From assembly GCA_964558295.1 (NCBI GenBank), contig CAZLDQ010000061.1, forward strand, positions 1 to 27,309: a stretch of DNA of 27,309 bases, in the 5' to 3' direction. The stretch is from JBDKTH01 sp964558295. GTDB taxonomy: Bacteria; Planctomycetota; Planctomycetia; Pirellulales; Thermoguttaceae. Shown here in pieces: positions 8,034 through 16,557 of the stretch (position 1 is the stretch's first letter; the number at the start of each line of letters is the position of its first letter). A program made the translations under genes and the position numbers. The notes below the pieces were generated by a model, which was not told where the DNA came from, did no database searches, and saw nothing but the letters and a program-made list of their open reading frames with translations.

Positions 8034-9233
8034 ATGACACCGATGACCACGTCGCTGCTGAGCTCACCGAGCCGTTGCGAGTCGCTTTCTCCCCGGACCG
8101 AAAGGGAGTCTGTTGCGACGGTCCGTGTTCTCCATCTAATCAACGGCGAGCACTACGCAGGGGCCGAACGGGTCCAGGATCTCTTGGCGGCTGGGCTGGC
8201 CGAGTTTGGATTCGAAGTGGGGCTAGCCTGTCTGAAGCCCGATCAGTTCCCCCAGAAGCGGCAGAACCAGCAGACCCCGCTGTATGAAGTGCCCATGCGC
8301 AGCCGATTTGACCTGCGGCCGATCGGCCAATTGGTGCGAATCGTTCGACAGCACAATTACCGGCTTCTGCACGCTCATACGCCGCGGACCCTGCTGGTGG
8401 GCGCTGTGGTTTCGGTTTTGACTGGCGTCCGATTGGTCTATCACGTCCACAGCCCAGCCTCACGCGACACGACCCATCGCTGGCGCAATTCGGTGAACGC
8501 TCTGATTGAGCGGATTTGTTTGGGGTTGACCTCCGCTTTGATCACGGTCTCTCATAGCCTCAAAGGGTATGTTTGCAGCCAGGGGATCCCCGGTCGCAAG
8601 ACGTCGGTCGTACACAATGGGGTGCCGTGTCGCAAGGGGTGTCCGATCCGCAGTGTTCTCCCCACAGAATGGACCATCGGGACCGTGGCTCTGTTCCGCC
8701 CTCGCAAGGGGCTGGAAGTGCTGCTGGACGCCCTGGCTCAGGTGCGGGCGGCCGGGTTGCCGGTTCGCCTGCGGGCCGTGGGTGGTTTCGAGACCCCGGA
8801 GTACGAACGGCAGATCAAGATCCAGTGTGCTTCGCTTGGGTTGACTGACGCCGTGGACTGGACCGGTTTCACCCGGGACGTGGATGCGGAATTGGCGCAG
8901 ATGGACCTGTTTGTCTTGCCGAGTCTGTTTGGCGAAGGGTTACCGATGGTTGTCCTGGAAGCGATGGCCGCCGGTGTCCCGGTGTTGGCTACCCGCGTGG
9001 AAGGAATTCCCGAGGCGATCCGCGACGGTGAAGACGGCCTGATCGTTAATCCCGGCGATGCTCCAGCCTTGGCGGCGGCGATCAGCCGCATCGTACGGGG
9101 TACGGTGGATTGTTCGACCTTGGCGGCGAACGCCCGTCGACGACAGGAGGAGGAATTCTCCGATCGAAGCATGGCGCAGGGCGTGGCCGGTGTTTACCGC
9201 CGGGTGCTTGCCAGCAGGCGTCGCTTTCGGTGA
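8034..9233 (+). CDS. Glycosyltransferase family 4 (GT-B fold)
   Basis: 399 residues. The N-terminal Rossmann domain begins at RVLHLINGEHYAGAERV (about residue 31), with the acceptor-side glycine-rich loop. The C-terminal domain carries GTVALFRPRKGLEVLLDAL and the family's nucleotide-sugar motif EGLPMVVLEAMA, with the E-x7-E pair at E301 and E309. GT4 enzymes are retaining transferases that move a sugar from a nucleotide donor to a lipid, polysaccharide or small acceptor. The substrate cannot be read from this sequence. There is no signal peptide, so it probably acts at the cytoplasmic face of the membrane. The first 28 residues are unlike the family and the start is uncertain (ATG at 8034 or 8043). 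The gene stands alone and ends 13 bases from the convergent transporter gene. Confidence 0.92.
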   Translation: MTPMTTSLLSSPSRCESLSPRTERESVATVRVLHLINGEHYAGAERVQDLLAAGLAEFGFEVGLACLKPDQFPQKRQNQQTPLYEVPMRSRFDLRPIGQLVRIVRQHNYRLLHAHTPRTLLVGAVVSVLTGVRLVYHVHSPASRDTTHRWRNSVNALIERICLGLTSALITVSHSLKGYVCSQGIPGRKTSVVHNGVPCRKGCPIRSVLPTEWTIGTVALFRPRKGLEVLLDALAQVRAAGLPVRLRAVGGFETPEYERQIKIQCASLGLTDAVDWTGFTRDVDAELAQMDLFVLPSLFGEGLPMVVLEAMAAGVPVLATRVEGIPEAIRDGEDGLIVNPGDAPALAAAISRIVRGTVDCSTLAANARRRQEEEFSDRSMAQGVAGVYRRVLASRRRFR

Positions 9234-9246
9234 TCATTCAGGGCTC

Positions 9247-10035
9247 TTAGGCTAGTCCGCTGAGCAAGAGCCCGACTCCGTAGGCCGCCAAGGCGGTAAT
9301 CCCGCCGATCAGAAGTGTTTCCAGCCCCGACTTCAACCAGTTCTGTCCGGTGACCTTCACCTTGAGGGCACCCAGGACGAACAGGGTTACCGCCGTGAAG
9401 AGACTTGCCATCGCGAAGGTATTGAGCGCCAAGGTTGGCAGCAACCGCACGGCCACATAGGCCAACAGCGGGACAAAACCGAACAAGGCGAACGAGAAGA
9501 ACGTGACCAAGGCATTTCGGAGTGGCGACTCCTCTTCGCCAAGAATGCCCAACTCTTCGACCATCATAACGTCGACCCAGGCTTCTTGGTTGCGAGCGAG
9601 AATCTCGACGATCGTTTCAGCGTCGCTCCTGGAGAGCCCTTTGGCGGTGTAAAGCTCAACCAACTCCTGTTTTTCGCCTTCGGGATAATGCTCGACCTCC
9701 CACCGTTCCCGTTCGCGTTCGGCGCGGTGGTACTCTTGTTCCGACTTGGTACTCAGATAGTCGCCGATGGCCATTGACAAGCCATCGGCGATGAGATTGG
9801 CGAAGCCGAGGATCAGGACGATTCCAGCGCTGAGCGAGGCGCCGGCCACCCCGGCGACGACGGCAAAGGTCGTGACAATCCCATCCAGCCCACCGTAGAC
9901 TGCGCTCTTGATATACTGTCCGTGCTCGTGTTGGTGTTTTTCCGCGGCCTGTGCGGTGTGCGCGGCGATCGATGCCTGCACATCTCCTTTTTGATAGGCT
10001 TCGCGAGCCTTCTGGAGGTCTCGGGAGAGTGACAT
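9247..10035 (-). CDS. VIT1/CCC1-family iron/manganese transporter
   Basis: 262 residues from the chosen start. After a His-rich stretch (EKHQHEHGQ, 32-40), TM1 begins at YIKSAVYGGLDGIVTTFAVVAG with the conserved GLDGIVTTFA motif. TM2 contains LGFANLIADGLSMAIGDYLS, and a Glu/Arg-rich cytosolic helical domain follows (about 97-165, with EREREWEVE-like charge and MMVEELG). Three more helices complete the five-helix VIT fold (about 178-200, 206-225, 238-260). VIT/CCC1 proteins carry ferrous iron or manganese out of the cytoplasm. The cytosolic domain captures metal with Glu and Met residues. The start at 10035 is preferred because CAGGAG lies 8 bases upstream and the sequence MSLSRDLQ fits the family. 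A frame extending to 10194 adds only low-complexity residues. Confidence 0.93.
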   Translation of the reverse strand: MSLSRDLQKAREAYQKGDVQASIAAHTAQAAEKHQHEHGQYIKSAVYGGLDGIVTTFAVVAGVAGASLSAGIVLILGFANLIADGLSMAIGDYLSTKSEQEYHRAERERERWEVEHYPEGEKQELVELYTAKGLSRSDAETIVEILARNQEAWVDVMMVEELGILGEEESPLRNALVTFFSFALFGFVPLLAYVAVRLLPTLALNTFAMASLFTAVTLFVLGALKVKVTGQNWLKSGLETLLIGGITALAAYGVGLLLSGLA

Positions 10036-10091
10036 GGGAAGACTCCTGGGGGATTCAACGGACGGGCAGGCCGACAGAGCGAGTCGTCCTG

Positions 10092-10670
10092 CTACTGACG
10101 GGGATCTTCCAGGCCGAAAGGGAGCTTCTTTTGGGCGTCGGCCTGGTGATCCGGATCGAGTTCCTTGAAGAGCAGGCTCGGTTGGATATCGCAATTGTTC
10201 TGGTATTTGTCGCTTGCATACTCACTGATTGAACCGCATATATCGTGATAGATGATCTGGCAGATCGACACGCCCGGGTAGATGCGCAGCGGCTGAATGG
10301 CGAACATCTCCAGGGTCCAGTAACCGCAGAAGCCGACGTCGCCGAAGCCGGCCGTGACATGGACGAACAGTCCCAAGCGTCCGACCGATGAACGGCCTTC
10401 GATCATCGGTACGAGGTTATGGGTCGTCGTCCGCTCCACGGTTCGCCCCAGGTAGAGTTGATTGGGACGCAGGACGAGGCCTTCCGGAGGAATGGTGATG
10501 CGTCGCACGCGGTTCGGTTTGCGCATGTCAAGCACCACCTCTTCGTAGACGATCAGCTCATTATGAAGCGTCAGGTTATAGCTGTTGGGGTTGAGCTTCG
10601 CCTTGTCAAACGGTTCAATGACAATGTCCTTGCCCAGACGGGCAAGGATTTCGTGGCCGGAGAGTATCAT
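10092..10670 (-). CDS. dcd: dCTP deaminase (possibly bifunctional dCTP deaminase/dUTPase)
   Basis: 192 residues, the full family length. It starts MILSGHEILARL and carries KLNPNSYNLTL. The nucleotide-binding and catalytic core is EGRSSVGRLGLFVHVTAGF (R93, S94, S95, R98), and the catalytic glutamate is E121 in YWTLEMF. It converts dCTP to dUTP (or directly to dUMP) to supply thymidylate synthesis. E. coli Dcd has His after the TA of this core (VTAHRIDPG), whereas the bifunctional enzymes of Methanocaldococcus and Mycobacterium have TAG. This protein has TAGFGDVG, so a bifunctional, dUMP-forming enzyme is plausible but not proven. It lies between endonuclease III (51 bases) and the VIT transporter (56 bases) on the same strand. 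Confidence 0.94.
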   Translation of the reverse strand: MILSGHEILARLGKDIVIEPFDKAKLNPNSYNLTLHNELIVYEEVVLDMRKPNRVRRITIPPEGLVLRPNQLYLGRTVERTTTHNLVPMIEGRSSVGRLGLFVHVTAGFGDVGFCGYWTLEMFAIQPLRIYPGVSICQIIYHDICGSISEYASDKYQNNCDIQPSLLFKELDPDHQADAQKKLPFGLEDPRQ

Positions 10671-10721
10671 CGCGAATGTGTTCCCTGCGAGAGCGATCCT
10701 GGATAACGGTCAGCAGTACGA

Positions 10722-11381
10722 TTAGGCTTCATTCACCCCGATTCGTGGGCAAATGGAGTTGAGCGGGCACTGGTCGCATTTGGGTTTGCGGGCCGTGCAG
10801 ATTTGGCGGCCGTGATGGATCATCCGGTGGCTGAAATCGATCCATTCCTTCTTGGGAATCAGTTGCATGAGATCCTGCTCGACGCGCACCGCATCCTTGT
10901 CATGATGCGAGGTCAGGCCCAAACGCACGCTGAGACGGCCGACGTGCGTGTCGACGACAATTCCCGAAGGGATGCCGTAGGCGGTTCCCAAAACGACATT
11001 CGCCGTCTTGCGCCCGATACCGGGCAGATTGACCAGGGCTTCAAGATCCTTGGGGACTTGGCCGCCGTATTGGTCCACTAAGGTTTGACAACAGGCCTTC
11101 AGATTCTTTGCCTTGTTGCGGAAGAAACCCGTGCTCTGAATCTCTTGCTCCAGTTGGACCAGGTCGACTTTTGCGTAATCGGCAGCCGTGCGGTATCGTG
11201 CGAAGAGCGTCTTGGTCACCGCATTGACCCGTTCATCGGTGCATTGGGCCGAGAGAATCGTGGCCACCAGCAGTTCTAGTGGCGTCTGGAAGTCCAGTGC
11301 ACATCGTGCGTCGGGATAGTGGCGGCGCAGAATGCCGACGACCTTGGCAGCGTAACGTTTGAGCTCAGGTGTGACAACCAT
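10722..11381 (-). CDS. nth: Endonuclease III (DNA glycosylase/AP lyase)
   Basis: 219 residues from the ATG at 11381, close to the 211 of E. coli Nth. The helix-hairpin-helix LVNLPGIGRKTANVVLG carries the catalytic lysine K125 (E. coli K120), and VVDTHVGRL carries the catalytic aspartate D144 (E. coli D138). The C-terminal [4Fe-4S] cluster motif is complete: C195-x6-C202-x2-C205-x5-C211. The enzyme removes oxidised pyrimidines and cuts the abasic strand in base excision repair. The same frame is open upstream to a GTG at 11498, but those 39 extra residues are unlike the family. Neither start has a strong ribosome site. A 7-bp inverted repeat (CCATCTG/CAGATGG, 11378-11401) overlaps the chosen start codon. 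Confidence 0.96.
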   Translation of the reverse strand: MVVTPELKRYAAKVVGILRRHYPDARCALDFQTPLELLVATILSAQCTDERVNAVTKTLFARYRTAADYAKVDLVQLEQEIQSTGFFRNKAKNLKACCQTLVDQYGGQVPKDLEALVNLPGIGRKTANVVLGTAYGIPSGIVVDTHVGRLSVRLGLTSHHDKDAVRVEQDLMQLIPKKEWIDFSHRMIHHGRQICTARKPKCDQCPLNSICPRIGVNEA

Positions 11382-11813
11382 CTGGATGTCTAGACAGATG
11401 GGGCATGGAAGGGAAAGAGGGAAGAGTCTTCTGCTTGCTGCGATCACGGCGAGCCCGTTGACCTCTCGAAGACTTCGACTCCCATCCTCATTTTCCACTC
11501 AGAAAAGCTGCATTGTCGGCCTTGTCGTGGCGAGTGTCAAGACGCGGGACGTTCCAGGGGACGCAGCCCCAGGACGGACGCCGGTTGGTTTTCTGTCGGG
11601 CTGCTCCCTATAATCATTTGAGCAGCTACCAAGATCCGTGGTTCAGGGGCAACGATGGCCAGCCGCATTGACGACGTCAGAATTTGGAATAGGGAGAAGT
11701 CTGCAAGCCGACTTCATCTGCTGTGAGGTATGCTTGATTGCCCCCCTCCGGGAGACTGGGGGTGGTCCTCGTTCTAATGGTTGGATTGCCTCAACCCAAT
11801 CGGGCGGTGATTT
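11382..11813. other. Divergent intergenic region between nth and the LON-domain gene
   Basis: 432 bases if nth starts at 11381. It holds a good plus-strand promoter (listed separately) and a C-rich/G-rich short inverted repeat near 11740-11762 in the probable leader. No convincing gene was seen. The minus-strand promoter for nth was not identified. Confidence 0.6.
11585..11614 (+). promoter_or_regulatory. Predicted sigma-70-type promoter for the LON-domain gene
   Basis: A perfect TATAAT (11609-11614) is preceded by TTGGTT (11585-11590) with an 18-base spacer. It would start transcription near 11621, giving a leader of about 190 bases before the ATG at 11814. The -35 is weak. The call rests on the consensus -10. 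Confidence 0.5.
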
Positions 11814-12521
11814 ATGGCGGCGTTTGACGATCTTCCGTTTTCGCTGGAGGAGTTCTCGGGAACGGTGCGGCTGTTTCCGTTACCCAATTTGGTGTTGTTC
11901 CCCCACGTGATGCAACCGTTGCACATCTTCGAACCCCGCTATCGTGACCTGCTCGAAGAAGCCCTCGCTAGCGACCATCTGGTGACGATGGCCACCTTAG
12001 CGCCCGGTTGGGAAAAAGACTATGAGGGACGGCCGCCACTGTTTCCGATGGCTTGTCTTGGCCGGGTTGTCGTTCATCATCAGGTGGCGGATGGGGCGTA
12101 CAATGTGCTCGTGGTCGGGCTGAAGCGGGTCCGCCTGCTGCGTGAATTGCCCTCGTCCAAGAGCTTTCGTGAGGCCCAGGTCGAGATCTGTGAGGATTCC
12201 TATCCACCGGAGGAGGCGGCCTCCACGTCAATTTTGCAGAGGAGACTTCGCAACGCTTTTTTGGAGATTCTCCCTGAATTGCCGCAAGCCCAGGAGCAAT
12301 TGGATCAGCTTCTTGGGCGCGACGTCTCCCTGGGCGCTTTGACCGATATCATTAGCTACATGCTTGATATTGAATTGGCCAAAAAGGAGACGTTACTGGT
12401 CGAAGCAAATGTTCACCGCCGCACCGAATTGCTGCTCGAGTATCTCTCGATGATTGCGGGTAATGATTCGCCCGGCGCGGCTGGTGTCCTGGAGTTTCCC
12501 CCCGCTTTTAGCATCAATTAG
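11814..12521 (+). CDS. LON substrate-binding-domain protein (stand-alone, no ATPase or protease)
   Basis: 235 residues. The N-terminal LON/PUA-like domain is clear: VRLFPLPNLVLFPHVMQPLHIFEPRYRDLLEEAL, then MACLGRVV and a VVGLKRVRLLREL strand. After about residue 120 it becomes helical, as in the N-domain of Lon protease. The AAA+ ATPase and Ser-Lys protease parts of Lon are absent, so it cannot be a protease by itself. Stand-alone LON-domain proteins are common in bacteria and their role is not firmly known. Substrate recognition or an adaptor role is usually proposed. The ribosome site is weak. It is followed 203 bases later by folE on the same strand, which seems to have its own promoter. 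Confidence 0.9.
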   Translation: MAAFDDLPFSLEEFSGTVRLFPLPNLVLFPHVMQPLHIFEPRYRDLLEEALASDHLVTMATLAPGWEKDYEGRPPLFPMACLGRVVVHHQVADGAYNVLVVGLKRVRLLRELPSSKSFREAQVEICEDSYPPEEAASTSILQRRLRNAFLEILPELPQAQEQLDQLLGRDVSLGALTDIISYMLDIELAKKETLLVEANVHRRTELLLEYLSMIAGNDSPGAAGVLEFPPAFSIN

Positions 12522-12659
12522 GCGGTCGGACTCCTTTAGTTCGGGAAGACGCGGCGAGCGCCGGCCGTCTTGGTTTTGACGCATGGACAGGCGGTGGTGG
12601 GGCGTCACTATTCTTGTCTGATTGCCGCGTCTGAGCCGCCCTCTGGCCCATCGAGCACC

Positions 12660-12688
12660 TTGACCAGCTATGCGGGGGGGGCTAATAT
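12660..12688 (+). promoter_or_regulatory. Predicted sigma-70-type promoter for folE
   Basis: TTGACC (12660-12665) and TAATAT (12683-12688) are separated by exactly 17 bases, with a run of eight G in the spacer. Transcription would begin near 12695, about 30 bases before the folE ATG at 12725. Confidence 0.5.
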
Positions 12689-12724
12689 GAAGGTTGAACG
12701 TTCCTTCCATTGACGAGTAGTTAA

Positions 12725-13381
12725 ATGACCATCCCTCGTGAGACGTGTGAAACGGTTTGCGGCAGTCTGGTGGACGAACATGATCAACCGAACGGCAAGG
12801 TGCCGGCCGGCGTGGATTTGAAGCGGATCGAGCGCGCGGTGCGGGAGATTCTGTTGGCGGTGGGGGAAAACCCAGATCGCGAGGGGCTGCATGAAACCCC
12901 AGCTCGCGTAGCCCGCATGTATGCTGAATTGTTCAGCGGCCTTCACCAAGATCCTCGGATCCATCTGCAGAAGTTTTTCACGGAGAAATACGACGAGATT
13001 GTCTTGGTGCGCGACATCAGCTTCAACAGCATGTGTGAGCACCATATGATGCCGTTCATGGGCAAGGCGCATATCGGCTATCTGCCCAACGGCCGGGTGA
13101 TTGGCTTGAGCAAGTTGGCGCGGGTGGTGGAAGGGGTGGCGCGTCGCCCCCAGGTCCAGGAACGGATGACCGAAACGATTGCGGATCTGCTGGTGGAAGA
13201 ACTCCAAGCCAAAGGCGTTGTTGTGGTCATGGAGGCCGTTCATACCTGTATGACCGTGCGCGGTGTGCGCAAGCCCGGAGCGATTTGTGTGACCTCCGCG
13301 ATGCGCGGCGCATTTCGCAACAACCCTTCGAGCCGTGCGGAAATCATGACCTTGATCTACGGAGATCGACGTTTGACCTAA
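12725..13381 (+). CDS. folE: GTP cyclohydrolase I
   Basis: 218 residues. The sequence carries all signatures of type I GTP cyclohydrolase: GENPDREGLHETPARVARMY (about 47-66), SFNSMCEHHMMPFMGKAHIGY with zinc ligands C104 and H107, GLSKLARVVEGVARRPQVQE, and HTCMTVRGVRKPG with the third zinc ligand C175 (E. coli C110, H113, C181). It opens the GTP ring to give 7,8-dihydroneopterin triphosphate, the first step to folate or tetrahydrobiopterin, and it can also feed the queuosine route. About 30 N-terminal residues precede the conserved part, as in many bacterial forms. A promoter-like sequence lies just upstream. The next gene begins 105 bases downstream and is functionally unrelated. Confidence 0.98.
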   Translation: MTIPRETCETVCGSLVDEHDQPNGKVPAGVDLKRIERAVREILLAVGENPDREGLHETPARVARMYAELFSGLHQDPRIHLQKFFTEKYDEIVLVRDISFNSMCEHHMMPFMGKAHIGYLPNGRVIGLSKLARVVEGVARRPQVQERMTETIADLLVEELQAKGVVVVMEAVHTCMTVRGVRKPGAICVTSAMRGAFRNNPSSRAEIMTLIYGDRRLT

Positions 13382-13486
13382 GGCGGAAGTCTCCCCTGTT
13401 CTTCTTGTCCGTGAGATCTCTTTTCGCAAGATTGCGTCACGTCCACATTGCGGGGATTGCCCGTCGTTCAGGTGCAAGGTTGACTT

Positions 13487-16400
13487 ATGGCCCAGATCGA
13501 CCAGCAACGAGAACGGATTCAGGACGATCTGCGCGGACTGATCGACGGGGAGGCGCGATGCGACAACGTCAGTCTGCAGTTGTTTGCCACGGACGGGAGC
13601 ATCTATGAGATCCGCCCGCTGGGAGTGGTTCGGCCCCGCTCGACTGACGATGTGGTGGCCTGTGTCCAGTATGCCGCGGAAAAGCAGATTTCGATCCATG
13701 CCCGCGGCGCGGGGACTGGCTTGGCGGGCGAATCGTTGGGGGCCGGATTAGTCGTCGACTTCTCTCGGTTCTTGCGCCGTGTGATCCACACGGACGCGAC
13801 CAGCGTTCGTGTCCAGGCCGGCATCGTCTATGAACGCCTCAATGCCCATTTGCGCAATCGGGGACGCTGTTTTCCGCCCGAACCGACCAACGGCAATCTG
13901 ACCACCATCGGCGGCATGCTCGGGATTGACGCCAGTGGGAGCCGCTGGCTGAGACACGGTTCTACGCGGAATCATGTGTTGGGGTTGCAGGTGGTCTTGG
14001 CCGATGGGCAAGTGATGGAAGTCGGCCGAGAGCCGCTTGAAGGAGCGGTTGGCGGCGAGTGCTCGGCCCGCAAGCGCGAACTGATGGCTCAATTGGTCCC
14101 GCTGCTTCGCACGCACGCCGACTTGATCGAACGGCATCGGTCGAAGAGCCCCGTAAATCGGTGCGGCTACCAGTTGTGGGACATCCTGGCCGACGATCAT
14201 CTCGATCTGGCCAAGCTGCTGGTTGGTTCTGAAGGGACTCTAGCCTTGGTTACCGAAGCCGTGCTGGCCACGGAACCTTTGCCGCGGCACCGCGGCGTAA
14301 CGTTGTTGCTGTTCGAGAGCCTGGAGAAGGCCTGTCGGGCCGTTCAAGAAGTCCTCCGTTACCAACCGAATGCGTGCGATCTGATGGACCGCCGGCATCT
14401 GAGCCTGGCGAGGGAAGCCGAGGTCCGATTTGATTTGCTGATTCCACGCAACGCGGAAGCGGTCTTGCTGGTCGAACAGGAGGCCGACGAACATCGGGAG
14501 GTTCGCGACCGGCTCCAGCGGATGACCGATGAGATTTGCCGCCGGCAGCATTTGGCATTCGACGCACGCCAGGCGTTTGAAGCGGCCGAGGTCGAATTGT
14601 TCTGGGACTTGGCCCGCAAGATCCAGCCGGCCCTCTATCGGATGAAGGGGTCGACGCGCCCCGTGCCGGTCGTGGAGGACATGGCTGTTCCGCCCGAGGT
14701 GTTGCCCGACTTCCTTGTGCGGATGCAGAACATTCTCAAGAAGCATGAGGTGACTGCCTCGCTCTTCTCGCATGCCGGGCAGGGACAATTACACATTCAG
14801 CCGTTCTTGGATTTGGCAGAGGCGGACGATGTGACGAGAATGCGGCGTCTGGCCGACGATCTCTACGACGAGGTCTTGAACGCCGGGGGGACCATCAGCG
14901 GGCAACATGCGTGTGGTTTGAGTCGGACCTCGTATATTGGCCGGCAGTATGGTGAACTCTACGAGGTCTTTGGCCAACTCAAACGGATCTTTGATCCGCA
15001 GAATGTGTTCAACCCGGGAAAGATCGTCGGCGACGATCCTGATTTGCTGGTGCGCAACCTGCGGCCGTTGATAGGGGCCCCCGCGTCGCCCGCGTCCCCT
15101 GCGTCGTCCGCCGCCGCGGTCGGGAATGGCGATGACTCCCCCAAGTTGCGCGACCTGCTTGAGCTGCAGCTCAACTGGAACCCCAGCCAGCTGGTTGACA
15201 TTGTGCGGGCTTGCCATGGTTGCGGAGAATGCCGTACCCAGGCCAGCGATGTACGGATGTGTCCGATTTTTCGGATTCTTCCGGCCGAAGAGGCCTCGCC
15301 ACGGGCGAAGGCGAATCTAATCCGCGGTGTGCTGGCAGGTCGGATGCCGTTAGATAGCCTGACAAGCGACGAGTTCAAGGCGGTGGCCGATTTGTGCGTT
15401 CACTGCCATATGTGCACGCAGGGCTGTCCGGCCCGCGTCGATGTTCCGAAACTGATGACCGAAGGCAAGGGGGCCTATGTAGCGGCTAATGGGCTTGGCC
15501 TGAGCGATTGGGCTTTGGCCCGGCTCGAATGGTTCAGCGCCTTGGGAAGCCGCTTCAGCCGGTTGACCAACTGGGCCTTGGCGAACCGCCAGATGCGGTG
15601 GTTACTGGAAAAGACCCTGGGAATCGCCCATAGCCGAAAACTCCCCCGTGTGACTTCGCGAAGCTTCTTGCGCCGTGCCGCTCGACGGCGTTTGACACGC
15701 CCCAATCGTCGCAGCGGACAAAAGGTGGCGTACTTCCTCGATACGTATGCCAACTACTTTGACCCGCAGTTGGCCGAAGCCACAGTGGCCGTGTTGGAGC
15801 ACAACGGGGTATCGGTTTATGTCCCCCCGGAGCAGAGGCAGGCCGGTACGGCTGCGATTGCCTGCGGCGACTTGGACTTGGCGCGGCGATTGGCACGCCA
15901 GAACGTGACATTGCTTGCTGAAGCGGTCCGACAAGGGTATCACATCATCACCACGGAACCGGCCGCTGCGGTGACTCTGGTCCGCGAGTATGGTTACCTG
16001 TTCGATGATGACGATGTGCGGCTGGTATCGCAGAATACGAGTGAGGCTTGCACCTATCTGTGGCGCATGCACACGATGGGCAAGCTGCAACTCGATCTGC
16101 GCCCGATCAACGCTACCGTGGGTTATCACCTACCGTGTCGTCTGAAAGCTTTGAACGTGGGGGCGCCGGGCGAATGTCTGCTCCGATTGATTCCGGGGTT
16201 GACGGTGCACCTGTGCGAAGAAGGGTGTTCGGGAATGGCTGGCACGTTTGGCCTGCACCGCAAGAACTACCGTGCCAGCCTGCGGGCCGGCTGGGATCTA
16301 ATCGGCCGGCTTCGCGATCCGGACATTCAGGCCGGCGCTACAGAGTGTTGTGCTTGCAAGTTACAGATGGAACAGGCGACAACCAAGCCGACTGTTCACC

Positions 16401-16489
16401 CCCTCAAGCTGTTGGCGATCAGCTATGGCCTGCTGCCCGAGGCTGCCCACTTGCTCAATACCCCGAGTGAGGATCTCCTCGTCACGTGA
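13487..16489 (+). CDS. Large FAD-binding and Fe-S oxidoreductase (GlcD/D-lactate dehydrogenase-like fusion)
   Basis: 1000 residues in three parts. Residues about 40-260 form a PCMH-type FAD-binding domain (HARGAGTGLAGESLGAGLVVDFS; PEPTNGNLTTIGGMLGIDASGS). Residues about 270-525 form the FAD-linked oxidase C-terminal domain, ending with QHACGLSRTSYIGRQYG and FDPQNVFNPGKIVGD. After a low-complexity Ala/Ser/Pro linker (about 530-545), two cluster motifs follow: C576-x2-C579-x2-C582...C592 and C637-x2-C640-x2-C643-x3-C647, a ferredoxin-like pair. The C-terminal part has cysteine-rich CCG-type segments (YHLPCRLKALNVG; ECCACKLQME). The layout equals GlcD plus GlcF in one chain. Such enzymes oxidise 2-hydroxy acids such as D-lactate or glycolate and pass electrons to the respiratory chain. 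The substrate is not determinable here. There is no signal peptide, so it is probably membrane-associated on the cytoplasmic side. Confidence 0.93.
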   Translation: MAQIDQQRERIQDDLRGLIDGEARCDNVSLQLFATDGSIYEIRPLGVVRPRSTDDVVACVQYAAEKQISIHARGAGTGLAGESLGAGLVVDFSRFLRRVIHTDATSVRVQAGIVYERLNAHLRNRGRCFPPEPTNGNLTTIGGMLGIDASGSRWLRHGSTRNHVLGLQVVLADGQVMEVGREPLEGAVGGECSARKRELMAQLVPLLRTHADLIERHRSKSPVNRCGYQLWDILADDHLDLAKLLVGSEGTLALVTEAVLATEPLPRHRGVTLLLFESLEKACRAVQEVLRYQPNACDLMDRRHLSLAREAEVRFDLLIPRNAEAVLLVEQEADEHREVRDRLQRMTDEICRRQHLAFDARQAFEAAEVELFWDLARKIQPALYRMKGSTRPVPVVEDMAVPPEVLPDFLVRMQNILKKHEVTASLFSHAGQGQLHIQPFLDLAEADDVTRMRRLADDLYDEVLNAGGTISGQHACGLSRTSYIGRQYGELYEVFGQLKRIFDPQNVFNPGKIVGDDPDLLVRNLRPLIGAPASPASPASSAAAVGNGDDSPKLRDLLELQLNWNPSQLVDIVRACHGCGECRTQASDVRMCPIFRILPAEEASPRAKANLIRGVLAGRMPLDSLTSDEFKAVADLCVHCHMCTQGCPARVDVPKLMTEGKGAYVAANGLGLSDWALARLEWFSALGSRFSRLTNWALANRQMRWLLEKTLGIAHSRKLPRVTSRSFLRRAARRRLTRPNRRSGQKVAYFLDTYANYFDPQLAEATVAVLEHNGVSVYVPPEQRQAGTAAIACGDLDLARRLARQNVTLLAEAVRQGYHIITTEPAAAVTLVREYGYLFDDDDVRLVSQNTSEACTYLWRMHTMGKLQLDLRPINATVGYHLPCRLKALNVGAPGECLLRLIPGLTVHLCEEGCSGMAGTFGLHRKNYRASLRAGWDLIGRLRDPDIQAGATECCACKLQMEQATTKPTVHPLKLLAISYGLLPEAAHLLNTPSEDLLVT

Positions 16490-16557
16490 AATCTGACGGG
16501 GCTGCGGCAAGACACCCGGGGCCATTTCATGTAAGTTAATTCGATGAATCGAGATTC

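Noticed and set aside
10036..10194. 53-codon N-terminal extension of the VIT transporter
   Set aside because: The extension is Arg/Pro/Ser-rich without family similarity, whereas the internal ATG at 10035 has a good ribosome site and a typical family start.
11638..11910. 90-codon plus-strand frame before the LON-domain gene
   Set aside because: It overlaps the LON gene in another frame, covers its likely leader and has no ribosome site or motif.
12668..13699. 343-codon minus-strand open frame across folE
   Set aside because: folE on the plus strand is unambiguous (zinc ligands and all motifs). The antisense frame also crosses its promoter and the following gene start.
15081..15120. Short GCGTC-rich repeated stretch in the FAD/Fe-S gene
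   Set aside because: It is the coding sequence of an Ala/Ser/Pro linker, not an independent repeat element.
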